From an uncultured Ruminococcus sp. (GTDB lineage Bacteria > Bacillota > Clostridia > Oscillospirales > Ruminococcaceae): a stretch of DNA of 13,322 nucleotides. The stretch's first letter is position 1. Every line of letters begins with the position of its first letter. A program made the translations under genes and the position numbers. The DNA is taken from contig CAMNMO010000037.1 of the NCBI GenBank assembly GCA_946544695.1, positions 1 through 13,322 of the forward strand, in the 5' to 3' direction. The notes below the pieces were generated by a model that was not told where the DNA came from, did not search any database, and worked only from the letters and a program-made list of their open reading frames with translations. Positions 6,483 to 13,322 of this stretch are shown in pieces.

Positions 6483-6920
6483 TGCACAACTCTCCTCTCG
6501 GTAAGTATTCCGTATATTTTTCCGTTATCAAATATCATTGTTTTTTCAAGCTCTTCATCGGTTATGAGAAACAGCGAGCTGAACATCTCAAAGTTATCGA
6601 ACTCTTTTTCACCCCGGCAAAACTTCCGCCGATGAAGATCTCAAATAATTCTCTGCTGCCCCCGAGAAAGCACCCCCTGATCTTTTCATCATCGAAGGTC
6701 TTTCCGCCGCCCGCATCAGGCTTAACCCCCTCATATTCAGGTTCAGCCACAAAAGCCGCAAGCCTGCGGGCATCGTATTTATCAGCAAATCCATATTTTC
6801 CCAAAGATGCCCGATCTCAGCCATTATCTGTTCTCTGAGTTTCAGCACGTCATTATTATCAAGCTTTTTGTGACTTGCGGCAAGCTTCTTTTCAAGTTTT
6901 GCCCTGTCTCGGGTGTTCAC
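6479..6920 (-). pseudogene. Small gene broken by two -1 phase shifts at A-runs
   Basis: Three successive reading frames together make one sensible protein of about 147 residues. Frame one starts at GTG 6920 (SD GAGGTGAG) and gives a helical, basic N-terminus ending in AEIGHLWE. Frame two takes over at the four adenines 6796-6799 and reads KYGFADKYDARRLAAF through to FIGGSFAGVK. Frame three takes over at the five adenines 6605-6609 and reads KEFDNFEMFSSLFLITDE to a TGA that overlaps the response regulator ATG as ATGA. Adding one A to each run restores a continuous frame. Tight spacing at both ends (11 bases after the lipoprotein stop) marks this as the true second gene of the operon. It may be a recent pseudogene, or two homopolymer errors in the assembly. 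I do not recognise the family, and no membrane segment or signal peptide is seen. Confidence 0.7.
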
Positions 6921-6931
6921 TTTTTCTCACC

Positions 6932-8275
6932 TCAGTCAACTATGTAAAAATTGTTCCTGACCTCATCTATGGTCAGTATCAGCGGTTCACGCTTATCTTC
7001 GGGCAGCTTTGCGTAATAATCCAGCTGACCCTTGTTGGCTATGAGTCTGTAACCGTCGTCCACATAACCCTGCCCCTCACGCCTGTCAACGGCTGCGATG
7101 CGCATTATCTCGGTATTCGAGGCATTGATATCGCCCTCATACCTGTAAAACACCAGTTCGGAGGTATCAGGTTCACGCTTGACTGTGACCTCATCGTTCC
7201 ACCTGGCGGGGAACGCAAAGAAATAGCCGTTCGATATGGAATAATAGCCGTGGAACTTCTCTGTAAGATCAAAGAAATCCTCATATATGTTCCATGTGGT
7301 CATGTAGACCATCTCGTCGATTATCGCATCTTCATAACCTGTCATGGGGCGTGCTGACGGTATCTCGACTATGCCGTCGCCGTCCACATCGGTACTGTAA
7401 TATCCCGCAGGCCTTGTGCACAGCGGCAGCAGCTTCTGCTGACTCAGCTGCATGGGGTTCTGCAAGGTGGAATATCTGTAATAAACTATCTCGGTCTGCA
7501 AGTCACCGTCCTGATTGAGACCGTCTATGAATATGGCTTCATGCTGTTTGTTCAACAGGCCTGTGCAGGTATTGACATAACTCTGCACATTGCCGCACAT
7601 GTCTATGCCCTCGGTCTTGACCAGCTTGTCGTCCTCGATATCAAGAAGCGATGCCTTTGCACTGACAACTCCCGTTTCGGAATTGTTCTGCCGCTGTATC
7701 GTCACTATCTCACGGTAGCCGTCATAGTTTATGTCTATCGTATCCATTACCGAATAAGTATCGGTACCCACACGTTTCAGGTCGCCGTCATAGTAGCTGT
7801 ATACCTCCAGCGTACATTCGCCGCCCGTTACCGACTGATAGCCGACTATCACGTTATACCTGTTTTTGCTGCCCATCTGCGATATGATGACCCTGTCCAC
7901 CTCGGTGCCTGCACCTGCAAGTTCCTTCACCGAATACCAGTTGCCGTCCTCGTCCTTATCAAGCAGGTTGACACGTATGCCTTCATCAGAACCGCCGCCC
8001 GTGTTATACTCATAAAATACCAGCGCTTCTTCACCCGGTTCACTGTCGATATCGGCTATAACGAAAGCCGAACGGTTATCGCCGCTTCGGGGATATTTCA
8101 GCGTTACACTGCCGCCTACCGCAGCAGTCAGCGCCTGATGTATCTCGCCCTGTTCCTCAGTCAGCTTAGGGGCATTCAGCAGACCGTCCACAGTAAAACT
8201 CAGCCCTGTACAGCTTGTCAGCGCCATGCTTGCAGCAGTCACTGCCGCCGCCAGGCCCAAACGTATACCGTGCAC
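6932..8275 (-). CDS. Putative lipoprotein with FG-GAP/VCBS-like repeats
   Basis: This is a secreted, lipid-anchored protein of about 447 residues. A basic n-region, a hydrophobic stretch (LGLAAAVTAASMA) and the lipobox LTSC show lipoprotein processing at Cys 22 from the chosen start. Several Asp-rich segments resemble the calcium-binding loops of FG-GAP/VCBS beta-propeller repeats: VIADIDSEPGEEALVFYEY, TIDINYDGYREIVTI, LNQDGDLQTEIVYY and STDVDGDGIVEIPS. The frame opens at a TTG (8293), but that codon has no Shine-Dalgarno. The GTG at 8275 has GGGAG seven bases upstream; the GTG at 8278 is the alternative. It is the first gene behind the promoter at 8314-8342 and precedes the broken gene and the two-component system. 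An accessory sensor or envelope role is inference; the ligand is unknown. I recognise no catalytic motif. Confidence 0.85.
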   Translation of the reverse strand: MHGIRLGLAAAVTAASMALTSCTGLSFTVDGLLNAPKLTEEQGEIHQALTAAVGGSVTLKYPRSGDNRSAFVIADIDSEPGEEALVFYEYNTGGGSDEGIRVNLLDKDEDGNWYSVKELAGAGTEVDRVIISQMGSKNRYNVIVGYQSVTGGECTLEVYSYYDGDLKRVGTDTYSVMDTIDINYDGYREIVTIQRQNNSETGVVSAKASLLDIEDDKLVKTEGIDMCGNVQSYVNTCTGLLNKQHEAIFIDGLNQDGDLQTEIVYYRYSTLQNPMQLSQQKLLPLCTRPAGYYSTDVDGDGIVEIPSARPMTGYEDAIIDEMVYMTTWNIYEDFFDLTEKFHGYYSISNGYFFAFPARWNDEVTVKREPDTSELVFYRYEGDINASNTEIMRIAAVDRREGQGYVDDGYRLIANKGQLDYYAKLPEDKREPLILTIDEVRNNFYIVD

Positions 8276-8313
8276 CACATCACTCCCATTCAAGCATCAT
8301 TTCATACCCTATC

Positions 8314-8342
8314 ATTATAACACATTTCCCGTTCATTTGCAA
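8314..8342 (-). promoter_or_regulatory. Promoter of the lipoprotein/two-component operon
   Basis: Read on the minus strand: -35 TTGCAA (8337-8342), a 17-bp spacer, and -10 TATAAT (8314-8319) preceded by TGT, an extended -10. Spacing and hexamers fit a vegetative sigma-A promoter. Transcription would begin near 8307, leaving about 30 bases to the GTG at 8275. This supports that start over the TTG at 8293, which would be only about 14 bases from the mRNA end. Confidence 0.85.
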
Positions 8343-8410
8343 GTGATTTCACCCATTTTTCAAAGTGCCCATTCCCTGCCACGGGCGGGTTTGCCTGCCT
8401 GTCACAGCAT

Positions 8411-8455
8411 TCAAAGAAAAATGCCCTTCCCACGCATAAAGCGCAGGAAAGGCAT
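8411..8455 (-). terminator. Rho-independent terminator of the GH25 lysozyme gene
   Basis: In the transcript, ATGCCTTTCCTGCGC (8455-8441) pairs over all 15 positions, three of them G-U, with GCGTGGGAAGGGCAT (8435-8421) across a five-base loop (TTTAT). A U-rich tail TTTTCTTTGA (8420-8411) follows. It sits eight bases past the lysozyme stop codon and separates that gene from the promoter at 8314-8342. Confidence 0.95.
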
Positions 8456-8463
8456 GTTGTATT

Positions 8464-10707
8464 TTAATTTCTCATCAGGTCGTCGAAACTGAATACCTCC
8501 TGCTGAGGTCTGTTCTCATCGTCGCCTATGATGTACAGCTGATTGGAGAATGCGCTGTATCTCACATACTCCTTGCTGCCTATATAACCCTTGACACGCA
8601 CGCTTGCGAAAGCTGCGTCATCAAGTCCTCCTATGACAGCCATAGTTCCCCTGACAGTGGTATACAGTTCATATCCGCTGCCTGTATCGAGGTATACCAT
8701 GTACTCATCGCAGTCCTCAATACTGTTCCATGATATGAACGCCGCACCGTCAGCAAAGCTTTCGAGCTTAGCTTCTGTAACTTCGTTCAGGTCGATGGTC
8801 ACGCTGTTTGATGCTTCGGTAAAATACTCCTTTTTGCCCTTAGTGTTGTATCCCTTTACGAAATACACCGCACCTGCAAGGTCATCGGCAGTATAGCTGC
8901 ACTCGGTGACACGGGCGATCTCCTTCGCTCCACCGTCGGGATCTGCCTGATATACCACATAGCCCAGCGCATCGGTCAGTCTGTTCCAGACAAGACCGTT
9001 ATCATCGGAATCAAGCAGTATCTCACCTCTGGGCGGGTGGCTGACACCTTCAAAGTCGATGACGTTCGAGGTCTCCGAACGGAACCACCTGCCGTCAAGC
9101 TTGGTGTAAGCCTGAACGTAATAGCTGCCCATTATATCCTCTTTGATATCCATGAATGCATCGGAGACAGTGTATTCCATCGTCAGTCCTTCTGCATTCT
9201 CATAAGTAACGATATATCCGTCAGCGTCAGCGATGCTGTTCCATACAAGTCTTGCACCTGTCTGGAAGATCACAGGCGTGTCCGAAGGCGCATTGCCTAT
9301 CAGCATTATCTCATCGGAATATCCGCCGCAGACGCCGCTTTCGTCATAAGGGCGCACTTTGACAGTGACATTCTGAAGTTCTTCGCCCTCGACCGTGAAT
9401 GATGTATCCTCTGTCCTGCCTGCCGATCCATAATCGCCGCCGTCACGGGAAGTTCTTATCTCATAGCCCGCAGCTTCGTCAACAGCGTCCCAGCTTACGG
9501 TTATCTTGTCGATACCGCTTCTCGATATGTAAAGCTGACCTACCCTGCCGCCGAAACCGTTCACAGGTTCGCAAGTGCTTCCGTAATACCTTTTGCCGCC
9601 GAAGTAATTATAAGCTGCCACGCAGTAGCATGATGCATTCTGTCCTGCAACATCGAAGCTTGTCCCGTCGCAGTCAGCAACAACATAGTTATCGCCGCCG
9701 TCATTTCCGTAAACGGTATAACCGTCTGCGTAGTCAGCAGCATTCCATGTCATCACGCTGCCTTCCATTTCGGCTTCGATGACAGTGGGCGGCGTATAAT
9801 CAACATCATACATCACGCTTATATCCACATAGCCGCTGATCCCGTCGATCTCTGCCTTGCTGGAATACTGCCACATATCATAGATACCTGCGTAATCTAT
9901 GGAGGACATATAAGCAGCTATCCATGTTTTGTAGTCGTTGCCCAGTGCGGGACCATCGATATAGTTTTCAAGCCAGTTCTTGTTTGCATAAACGCCTGAC
10001 TGATAGCCGTAAGTCTCTATCTGATCGCAGAAAGCCCTGCAAAGTGCGGTCTTGCCTTTTTTGTCAAGACCCGAGTTATCCAGTCTGCCTGCGTCCCAGT
10101 CAACGCTTTCGATATCGAAGTAAACAGGCAGTTCAAGGTCATAGCCCTTGAGTGCTGCTGCACAGAAGTCTGCCTCCTGCTTAGCTTCGGCAGCGGATAT
10201 CGCCTGTGTATAGAAATACACGCCCACATTGAAACCTGCCGCCTTTGCGCCTTCGATATTCTCATAATATTTGTCGTCCATCATCAGCGTGCCTGCTGAA
10301 CCGTAGCCACGCACACCCAGCCTGATGATAACATTGCTTATGCCCGACTTTTTAACTTCTTTCCAGTCGATCTCACCCTGCCACTGTGATACGTCGAGAC
10401 AGAAATCCCTGTCCATTCCGTTGAAGCGTGTATCGTGGGTAAGGTAGCTGCCGAAGCTGCAAAGCTGAGTATAGTCGCTCCTTATCCTGCCTGCGGGCGA
10501 CCTTCTGTCCAGCGCTTCCTCCAGTCTGGCATGCTTGTATTTCAGATATCCTGCGTCCTGCGAGGGGTCGATATCTACGACCTCAAACGTTTCTCCGCCT
10601 GCGCTGATGACATGATCAGCCGATACAGAAACGACCATGCCCGCACCTATGATGCCTGCAAGTAACGTTCCCGCTGCCGCTTTCAGAAAATTCATAATTT
10701 TTCTCAT
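8464..10707 (-). CDS. Secreted GH25 muramidase with five Fn3-like modules
   Basis: A glycoside hydrolase family 25 lysozyme, predicted to cut the N-acetylmuramic acid to N-acetylglucosamine bond of peptidoglycan. Of 747 residues, 1-30 form a signal peptide with a likely cut after SVSA. Residues 31-100 are an unassigned leader. The catalytic domain spans about 101-304, with DVSQWQG (D105), ITWIAAY-type core strands, YFDIES (D198, E200) and the closing MWQYSS (278-283). Five repeated beta modules follow, starting near 305, 390, 475, 560 and 645. Each has a W-N/D-x-x-x-D-A-x-G-Y-type core (for example VWNSIADADGY), like Fn3 domains. The C-terminus is a short acidic tail with no sortase or membrane anchor. 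The ATG at 10707 follows GGAGGA with almost no gap; the ATG at codon 5 is 13 bases away. It is a single-gene unit with its own promoter and terminator. Cell-wall remodelling or attack on competitors are both possible. Confidence 0.93.
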   Translation of the reverse strand: MRKIMNFLKAAAGTLLAGIIGAGMVVSVSADHVISAGGETFEVVDIDPSQDAGYLKYKHARLEEALDRRSPAGRIRSDYTQLCSFGSYLTHDTRFNGMDRDFCLDVSQWQGEIDWKEVKKSGISNVIIRLGVRGYGSAGTLMMDDKYYENIEGAKAAGFNVGVYFYTQAISAAEAKQEADFCAAALKGYDLELPVYFDIESVDWDAGRLDNSGLDKKGKTALCRAFCDQIETYGYQSGVYANKNWLENYIDGPALGNDYKTWIAAYMSSIDYAGIYDMWQYSSKAEIDGISGYVDISVMYDVDYTPPTVIEAEMEGSVMTWNAADYADGYTVYGNDGGDNYVVADCDGTSFDVAGQNASCYCVAAYNYFGGKRYYGSTCEPVNGFGGRVGQLYISRSGIDKITVSWDAVDEAAGYEIRTSRDGGDYGSAGRTEDTSFTVEGEELQNVTVKVRPYDESGVCGGYSDEIMLIGNAPSDTPVIFQTGARLVWNSIADADGYIVTYENAEGLTMEYTVSDAFMDIKEDIMGSYYVQAYTKLDGRWFRSETSNVIDFEGVSHPPRGEILLDSDDNGLVWNRLTDALGYVVYQADPDGGAKEIARVTECSYTADDLAGAVYFVKGYNTKGKKEYFTEASNSVTIDLNEVTEAKLESFADGAAFISWNSIEDCDEYMVYLDTGSGYELYTTVRGTMAVIGGLDDAAFASVRVKGYIGSKEYVRYSAFSNQLYIIGDDENRPQQEVFSFDDLMRN

Positions 10708-10749
10708 TCCTCCGCAAATATTACATAACGGTTACAATTTATCTAATAT

Positions 10750-10778
10750 ATTATACTTTATCTTTTCCGAAATGTCAA
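10750..10778 (-). promoter_or_regulatory. Consensus promoter of the GH25 lysozyme gene
   Basis: Minus-strand reading gives a perfect -35 TTGACA (10773-10778), exactly 17 bp, then a perfect -10 TATAAT (10750-10755). Transcription should start near 10743, leaving a leader of about 36 bases. A match this good predicts strong, constitutive sigma-A expression unless a repressor acts here; no clear operator is visible. Confidence 0.92.
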
Positions 10779-10799
10779 TAGAAAGATTTTACCAATTCA

Positions 10800-10853
10800 C
10801 AAAAATAATCCCCGAAAATGCGTTTCCTCATAGAAAAACGACCATTTCGGGGA
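10800..10853 (-). terminator. Rho-independent terminator of the rpiB operon
   Basis: In the transcript, TCCCCGAAATG (10853-10843) pairs with CATTTTCGGGGA (10820-10809) with one bulge. The inner part can continue as CGTTTTTC against GAGGAAACG. The tail TTATTTTTG (10808-10800) is U-rich. It lies about 55 bases past the rpiB stop and just upstream of the lysozyme promoter, so it separates the two units. Confidence 0.88.
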
Positions 10854-10908
10854 GAAATATCCGTCATATCAACTAAACCGAAGGTTAATTTTTAAAGCAT
10901 TTTGTACA

Positions 10909-11349
10909 TCAAGCATTTTCGATGTCATGGATCTTATCGACCCTGCGCTGATGTCTGCCGCCCTCGAAGGGAGTATCGATAAACACCTTTATGAGTTCGC
11001 AGGCAAGTCCCGCACCAACGACCCTTGCACCGATGCACAGCACATTCGCATCATTATGCGCACGGGTGAATGTCGCAGAAAAATAGTCCGAGCAGCAGGC
11101 AGCCCTTATGCCCTTTACCTTGTTTGCCGCCATTGACATGCCGATGCCTGTGCCGCAGATAAGCACTGCCATATCACACTCACCGCTTGTCACCTTTTCG
11201 CAGACTTCCTTCGCCTTGTCGGGATAGTCGCACTTCTCGCCCTTCTGCACACCCAGATCAACATACTCCACGCCGATGCTGTCAAGGTATTCCAGCACCT
11301 CGGCTTTCAGTTCTGGACCTGCGTGATCGCAGCCTATTGCCAACTTCAT
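10909..11349 (-). CDS. rpiB: Ribose-5-phosphate isomerase B
   Basis: RpiB interconverts ribulose 5-phosphate and ribose 5-phosphate in the pentose phosphate pathway. The 146-residue chain matches the RpiB/LacAB fold: GCDHAG at residues 6-11, CDYPD at 40-44, the catalytic cysteine C65 in ICGTGIGMSM, and H98 in RAHNDANVLCIGARV. It ends in the usual phosphate-binding region FEGGRHQRRV. Some relatives act on allose or galactose phosphates, but the active-site layout and single copy favour RpiB. The ATG at 11349 has a strong Shine-Dalgarno (CAGGAGGTAA). It follows tsaB after 57 bases with no terminator, so it is probably the last gene of the DUF3810-tsaE-tsaB operon. The terminator at 10800-10853 closes the unit. 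The protein is short and complete. Confidence 0.96.
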   Translation of the reverse strand: MKLAIGCDHAGPELKAEVLEYLDSIGVEYVDLGVQKGEKCDYPDKAKEVCEKVTSGECDMAVLICGTGIGMSMAANKVKGIRAACCSDYFSATFTRAHNDANVLCIGARVVGAGLACELIKVFIDTPFEGGRHQRRVDKIHDIENA

Positions 11350-11406
11350 CGTTGTTACCTCCTGTTTTTGTAATTATTTAAAACCGATCGTCCATTACAG
11401 TTTTTC

Positions 11407-12099
11407 TTAACTGTCTCTGTGTGCCTTATCCTTTTCAGCCTTAGTAGCCTGAAGGTAAGACACCGCCAGTTCATCAGCAGAACATATAAACTCGGGATGA
11501 TCGTTCACCGCTTCGCACAGTGATGATGCCCTTTGCAGCACCAGTCCCGAAGATGCGCTGCGCACATTGTTTCTGTCCGCAAAACGGGACTGCTTGAGTT
11601 CCTCTGCGCAGTCACCCACCAGTATAAGGCTGTCGCACGGGTCGATGTGTGAGAAGAAATCATCCTCACCGCACACCATGTCATCGGTAACACGGCTTAT
11701 AACGCCGCCGCTGCATTCAAAAAGCGCTGCATAGATTATCTTCGGTCTTGCACGCATAACAGCGGCTATCCTGCCCTCAAAGGCACGGCAGTTGTAAGCC
11801 AGTGCCAGCAGCGTTGACACTCCCGCAGCCTTCACCGAAGGTGCACCCAGGCATATCCCCTTGACGGCACCAACGCCTATGCGAAGCCCTGTATAAGACC
11901 CCGGACCGTCAGCAACAGCGACGCAGTCGATATCGGGATAATCAAATCCGCTTTCACGCATCGCCTCAGTCACCATAGGCAGTATGACCTGCGAATGGGT
12001 CAGCTTTGTGAACACTGTTTTCTCCCATATCAGGCGTCCTTCGTCGCTTATCGCAACAGAAGCTATCTTTCCGCTGGTATCAATTGCCAATATCTTCAA
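11407..12099 (-). CDS. tsaB: tRNA t6A synthesis protein TsaB
   Basis: TsaB is the non-catalytic ASKHA-fold partner of TsaD, needed with TsaE and TsaC to place the threonylcarbamoyl group on A37 of ANN-decoding tRNAs. Family marks: the N-terminal MKILAIDTS phosphate-1-like loop, THSQVILPMV, and the highly conserved GPGSYTGLRIGVGAVKGI. The open frame extends up to 12162, but the canonical N-terminus starts at the TTG at 12099. GGAG at 12112-12109 lies nine bases before this TTG and directly abuts the ATG at 12108, so TTG is the better start and gives 230 residues, the usual length. It overlaps the end of tsaE by 20 bases. tsaD and rimI, which commonly follow in Firmicutes, are absent; rpiB comes next. 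The C-terminal half is divergent, as is normal for TsaB. Confidence 0.95.
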   Translation of the reverse strand: MKILAIDTSGKIASVAISDEGRLIWEKTVFTKLTHSQVILPMVTEAMRESGFDYPDIDCVAVADGPGSYTGLRIGVGAVKGICLGAPSVKAAGVSTLLALAYNCRAFEGRIAAVMRARPKIIYAALFECSGGVISRVTDDMVCGEDDFFSHIDPCDSLILVGDCAEELKQSRFADRNNVRSASSGLVLQRASSLCEAVNDHPEFICSADELAVSYLQATKAEKDKAHRDS

Positions 12100-12562
12100 A
12101 TCTGTCATCTCCGTCACAAGTCTCAATGGTAAGCCGGCGCTCGTCATCAGAGATCCTGTCAATCGTTATCCTTATGCAGTCATCGGGCAGGTCGTCGTCA
12201 ATATTCTCCGACCACTCGACCGCCAGCACTGCGTCATCGTCCATATAATCGTAAAACCCCGTAGTATCCAGGTCTTCGCCCGAAGTTATGCGGTACATGT
12301 CAAAGTGTATCAGGCTGACCTTGCAGTCCTTTTTTCGGTACTCATTCACCAGTGCAAAGGTCGGTGAAGTCACCTCGTCACCAAGCCCCATGCCCTCAGA
12401 GATACCACGGGTGATGGTGGTCTTGCCTGCGCCAAGTCCCCCACGGTAAGCGATGACATCGCCGCCGTGCAGCCTTTTGCCTATCTCTCTGCCGAGAGCG
12501 ATAGTTTCCTCAGCGGAGTTTGTTCTATAAGTATAGTTCAATTTATCACAACCCATTGTCAT
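12080..12562 (-). CDS. tsaE: tRNA t6A synthesis ATPase TsaE
   Basis: TsaE is the P-loop ATPase of the bacterial t6A complex; it binds TsaB-TsaD and its ATP hydrolysis resets the complex between cycles. The 160-residue protein shows Walker A GGLGAGKTT at 41-49, the switch segment TSPTFALVNEY at 65-75, HFDMYRI at 86-92 and VEWSENI at 115-121, all family-typical. The ATG at 12562 shares ATGA with the stop of the upstream DUF3810-like gene, so translation is coupled. An ATG two codons on (12556) has GGTGA six bases before it and may be the true start. Its 3' end overlaps tsaB. The Asp-rich C-terminal half (residues 96-155) is more acidic than usual but not otherwise odd. Identification is secure. 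Confidence 0.96.
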   Translation of the reverse strand: MTMGCDKLNYTYRTNSAEETIALGREIGKRLHGGDVIAYRGGLGAGKTTITRGISEGMGLGDEVTSPTFALVNEYRKKDCKVSLIHFDMYRITSGEDLDTTGFYDYMDDDAVLAVEWSENIDDDLPDDCIRITIDRISDDERRLTIETCDGDDRFEDIGN

Positions 12563-13322
12563 TCACCGACGAAGCTGTGTCCGCCGTAATAATTCAGCAT
12601 CAGGTCTACCATTCTGCCATAGCTTTTCTTGCCGTCCTTAACACCGTTCGCATGCAGCGAAGCTTCCATCGCCTTATCGCTGACCTCGCTGACAGTCTCG
12701 CTGTCAAACACTGCATCATCGGTCTCCTCGACCTTTTTCCAGAACTCACGGTTAGCATCGATATCCGTCCAGACCTGTTCGCTTATTGCGGAATCAAGCT
12801 TGATCTTCGTATCCTCATCGGCATACTCGAAAACCTTATTGCGCACGTAAGTCAGCGCCGAAAGGTATCCCGAATATCTGAACTCGGCATTATCGCAGCG
12901 GTCACACGCCACAAAAGCTATGAAATTTGCTTCCTCCTCACGCATGAAACCCTTTGTGTGGGCAAGTTCATGGCAGACCGTACAGGGCAGCTTGGCTTTA
13001 TACATCTCGGTGTTGTAATTTGCCTCCATCGAAAACGGGAAATATATGCCCATCAGGTCCATCTGGCTCATGAAAAACGAGCAGTATATGCCTTTCGGGT
13101 GCACATAGTATCCGCCGAAGTTGACGAATTCGCTGTCAAGCGCCGAAACTGCGCTGCGTGAAACTTCATCTACATCTGCTGTGAGTACGAACTGCCCGTT
13201 CTCATCACGCTCGACCTGCACCGCAAGTTCGTTTATCCTGTCCACCAGCCTGTATGCCAGCGCCTCAAGTTCCTTGTCGGTATGCTTTGAAGTCCCGATA
13301 GAATTCAGCTGTTCAAAGGTGG
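12559..13322 (-). CDS. DUF3810-type zinc metalloprotease, 5' end outside window
   Basis: The open frame continues to the window edge, so the start and any N-terminal membrane helices, typical of DUF3810 proteins, are not visible. A GTG at 13245 is internal and is not a sensible start. The key motif is HELAH (12958-12972) within VCHELAHTKGFMREEEANF: an HExxH zinc site followed by Glu residues 12-14 positions on that could give the third ligand. The later IAFVACDRCDNAEFRYSGYL stretch is also DUF3810-like. The visible C-terminal half is helical and acidic and ends in a Tyr- and Gly-rich tail. It is coupled to tsaE by an ATGA overlap. The substrate is unknown; a membrane-linked protease role is inference from the HExxH motif and the family. 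Confidence 0.88.
   Translation of the reverse strand, partial: TFEQLNSIGTSKHTDKELEALAYRLVDRINELAVQVERDENGQFVLTADVDEVSRSAVSALDSEFVNFGGYYVHPKGIYCSFFMSQMDLMGIYFPFSMEANYNTEMYKAKLPCTVCHELAHTKGFMREEEANFIAFVACDRCDNAEFRYSGYLSALTYVRNKVFEYADEDTKIKLDSAISEQVWTDIDANREFWKKVEETDDAVFDSETVSEVSDKAMEASLHANGVKDGKKSYGRMVDLMLNYYGGHSFVGE

Noticed and set aside
5709..6635. Plus-strand open frame of 308 codons
   Set aside because: It lies opposite the response regulator and the kinase start, both certain. Its product has no recognisable domain, and no SD or promoter is visible. It arises because stop complements are rare in the real genes.
6562..6804. Separate small gene starting at TTG 6804
   Set aside because: No SD and no proper start. 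It is better explained as the middle segment of the broken 147-residue gene.
7541..8320. Plus-strand open frame of 259 codons opposite the lipoprotein
   Set aside because: The product is a His/Tyr/Val-rich antisense translation with no signal or motif, while the minus strand has a lipobox, Asp-rich repeats and a good promoter.
12520..13161. Plus-strand open frame of 213 codons opposite the DUF3810-like gene
   Set aside because: The minus strand carries HELAH and family-like sequence; the plus-strand product has no motif.
1..13322. CRISPR arrays, tRNA or rRNA genes, insertion sequences, riboswitches
   Set aside because: No regularly spaced repeats, cloverleaf, transposase motifs or long conserved leader were seen; all gaps are under about 200 bases.

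Overview
The window reads as chromosomal DNA from a Gram-positive Clostridia-type bacterium, most like a Ruminococcus or a close relative in the Oscillospiraceae. This is inference from moderate G+C, strong Shine-Dalgarno sites, TTGACA/TATAAT-type promoters, OmpR-family signalling genes, a secreted GH25 lysozyme with repeated Fn3-like modules, and a DUF3810-tsaE-tsaB cluster. No database search was possible. Every gene I can support lies on the minus strand, so transcription runs from high to low coordinates.

Layout in transcription order. (1) 13322-10909: a DUF3810-type metalloprotease (5' part outside the window), tsaE, tsaB and rpiB form a compact operon with overlapping ends, closed by a hairpin terminator at 10800-10853. 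(2) 10778-8411: one secreted GH25 muramidase with five Fn3-like modules, with its own near-consensus promoter (TTGACA, 17 bp, TATAAT) and a 15-bp-stem terminator. (3) 8342 to about 1057: a long run of closely spaced or overlapping genes behind a second clear promoter. It holds an FG-GAP-like lipoprotein, a small gene broken by two phase shifts, an OmpR-type response regulator, its histidine kinase, a YqhQ/DUF1385 membrane protein, prmC, a small LRR-like acidic protein, a histidine phosphatase and a seven-cysteine zinc-ribbon protein. (4) 1004-1: recA, cut by the window edge, behind its own extended -10 promoter with a perfect 6-4-6 palindrome where a repressor such as LexA would sit.

How the genes fit together: the lipoprotein, broken gene, response regulator and kinase look like one envelope-signalling module, linked by ATGA-type overlaps and short gaps. 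The same transcript continues into translation-related housekeeping (prmC methylates release factors). TsaE and TsaB belong to the tRNA t6A pathway. The main points for a second look are three -1 phase relations, all at A-runs (2430-2436, 6605-6609, 6796-6799), and the palindrome at the recA promoter. No RNA genes, CRISPR arrays or insertion sequences were seen, and no gene-free stretch exceeds about 200 bases.
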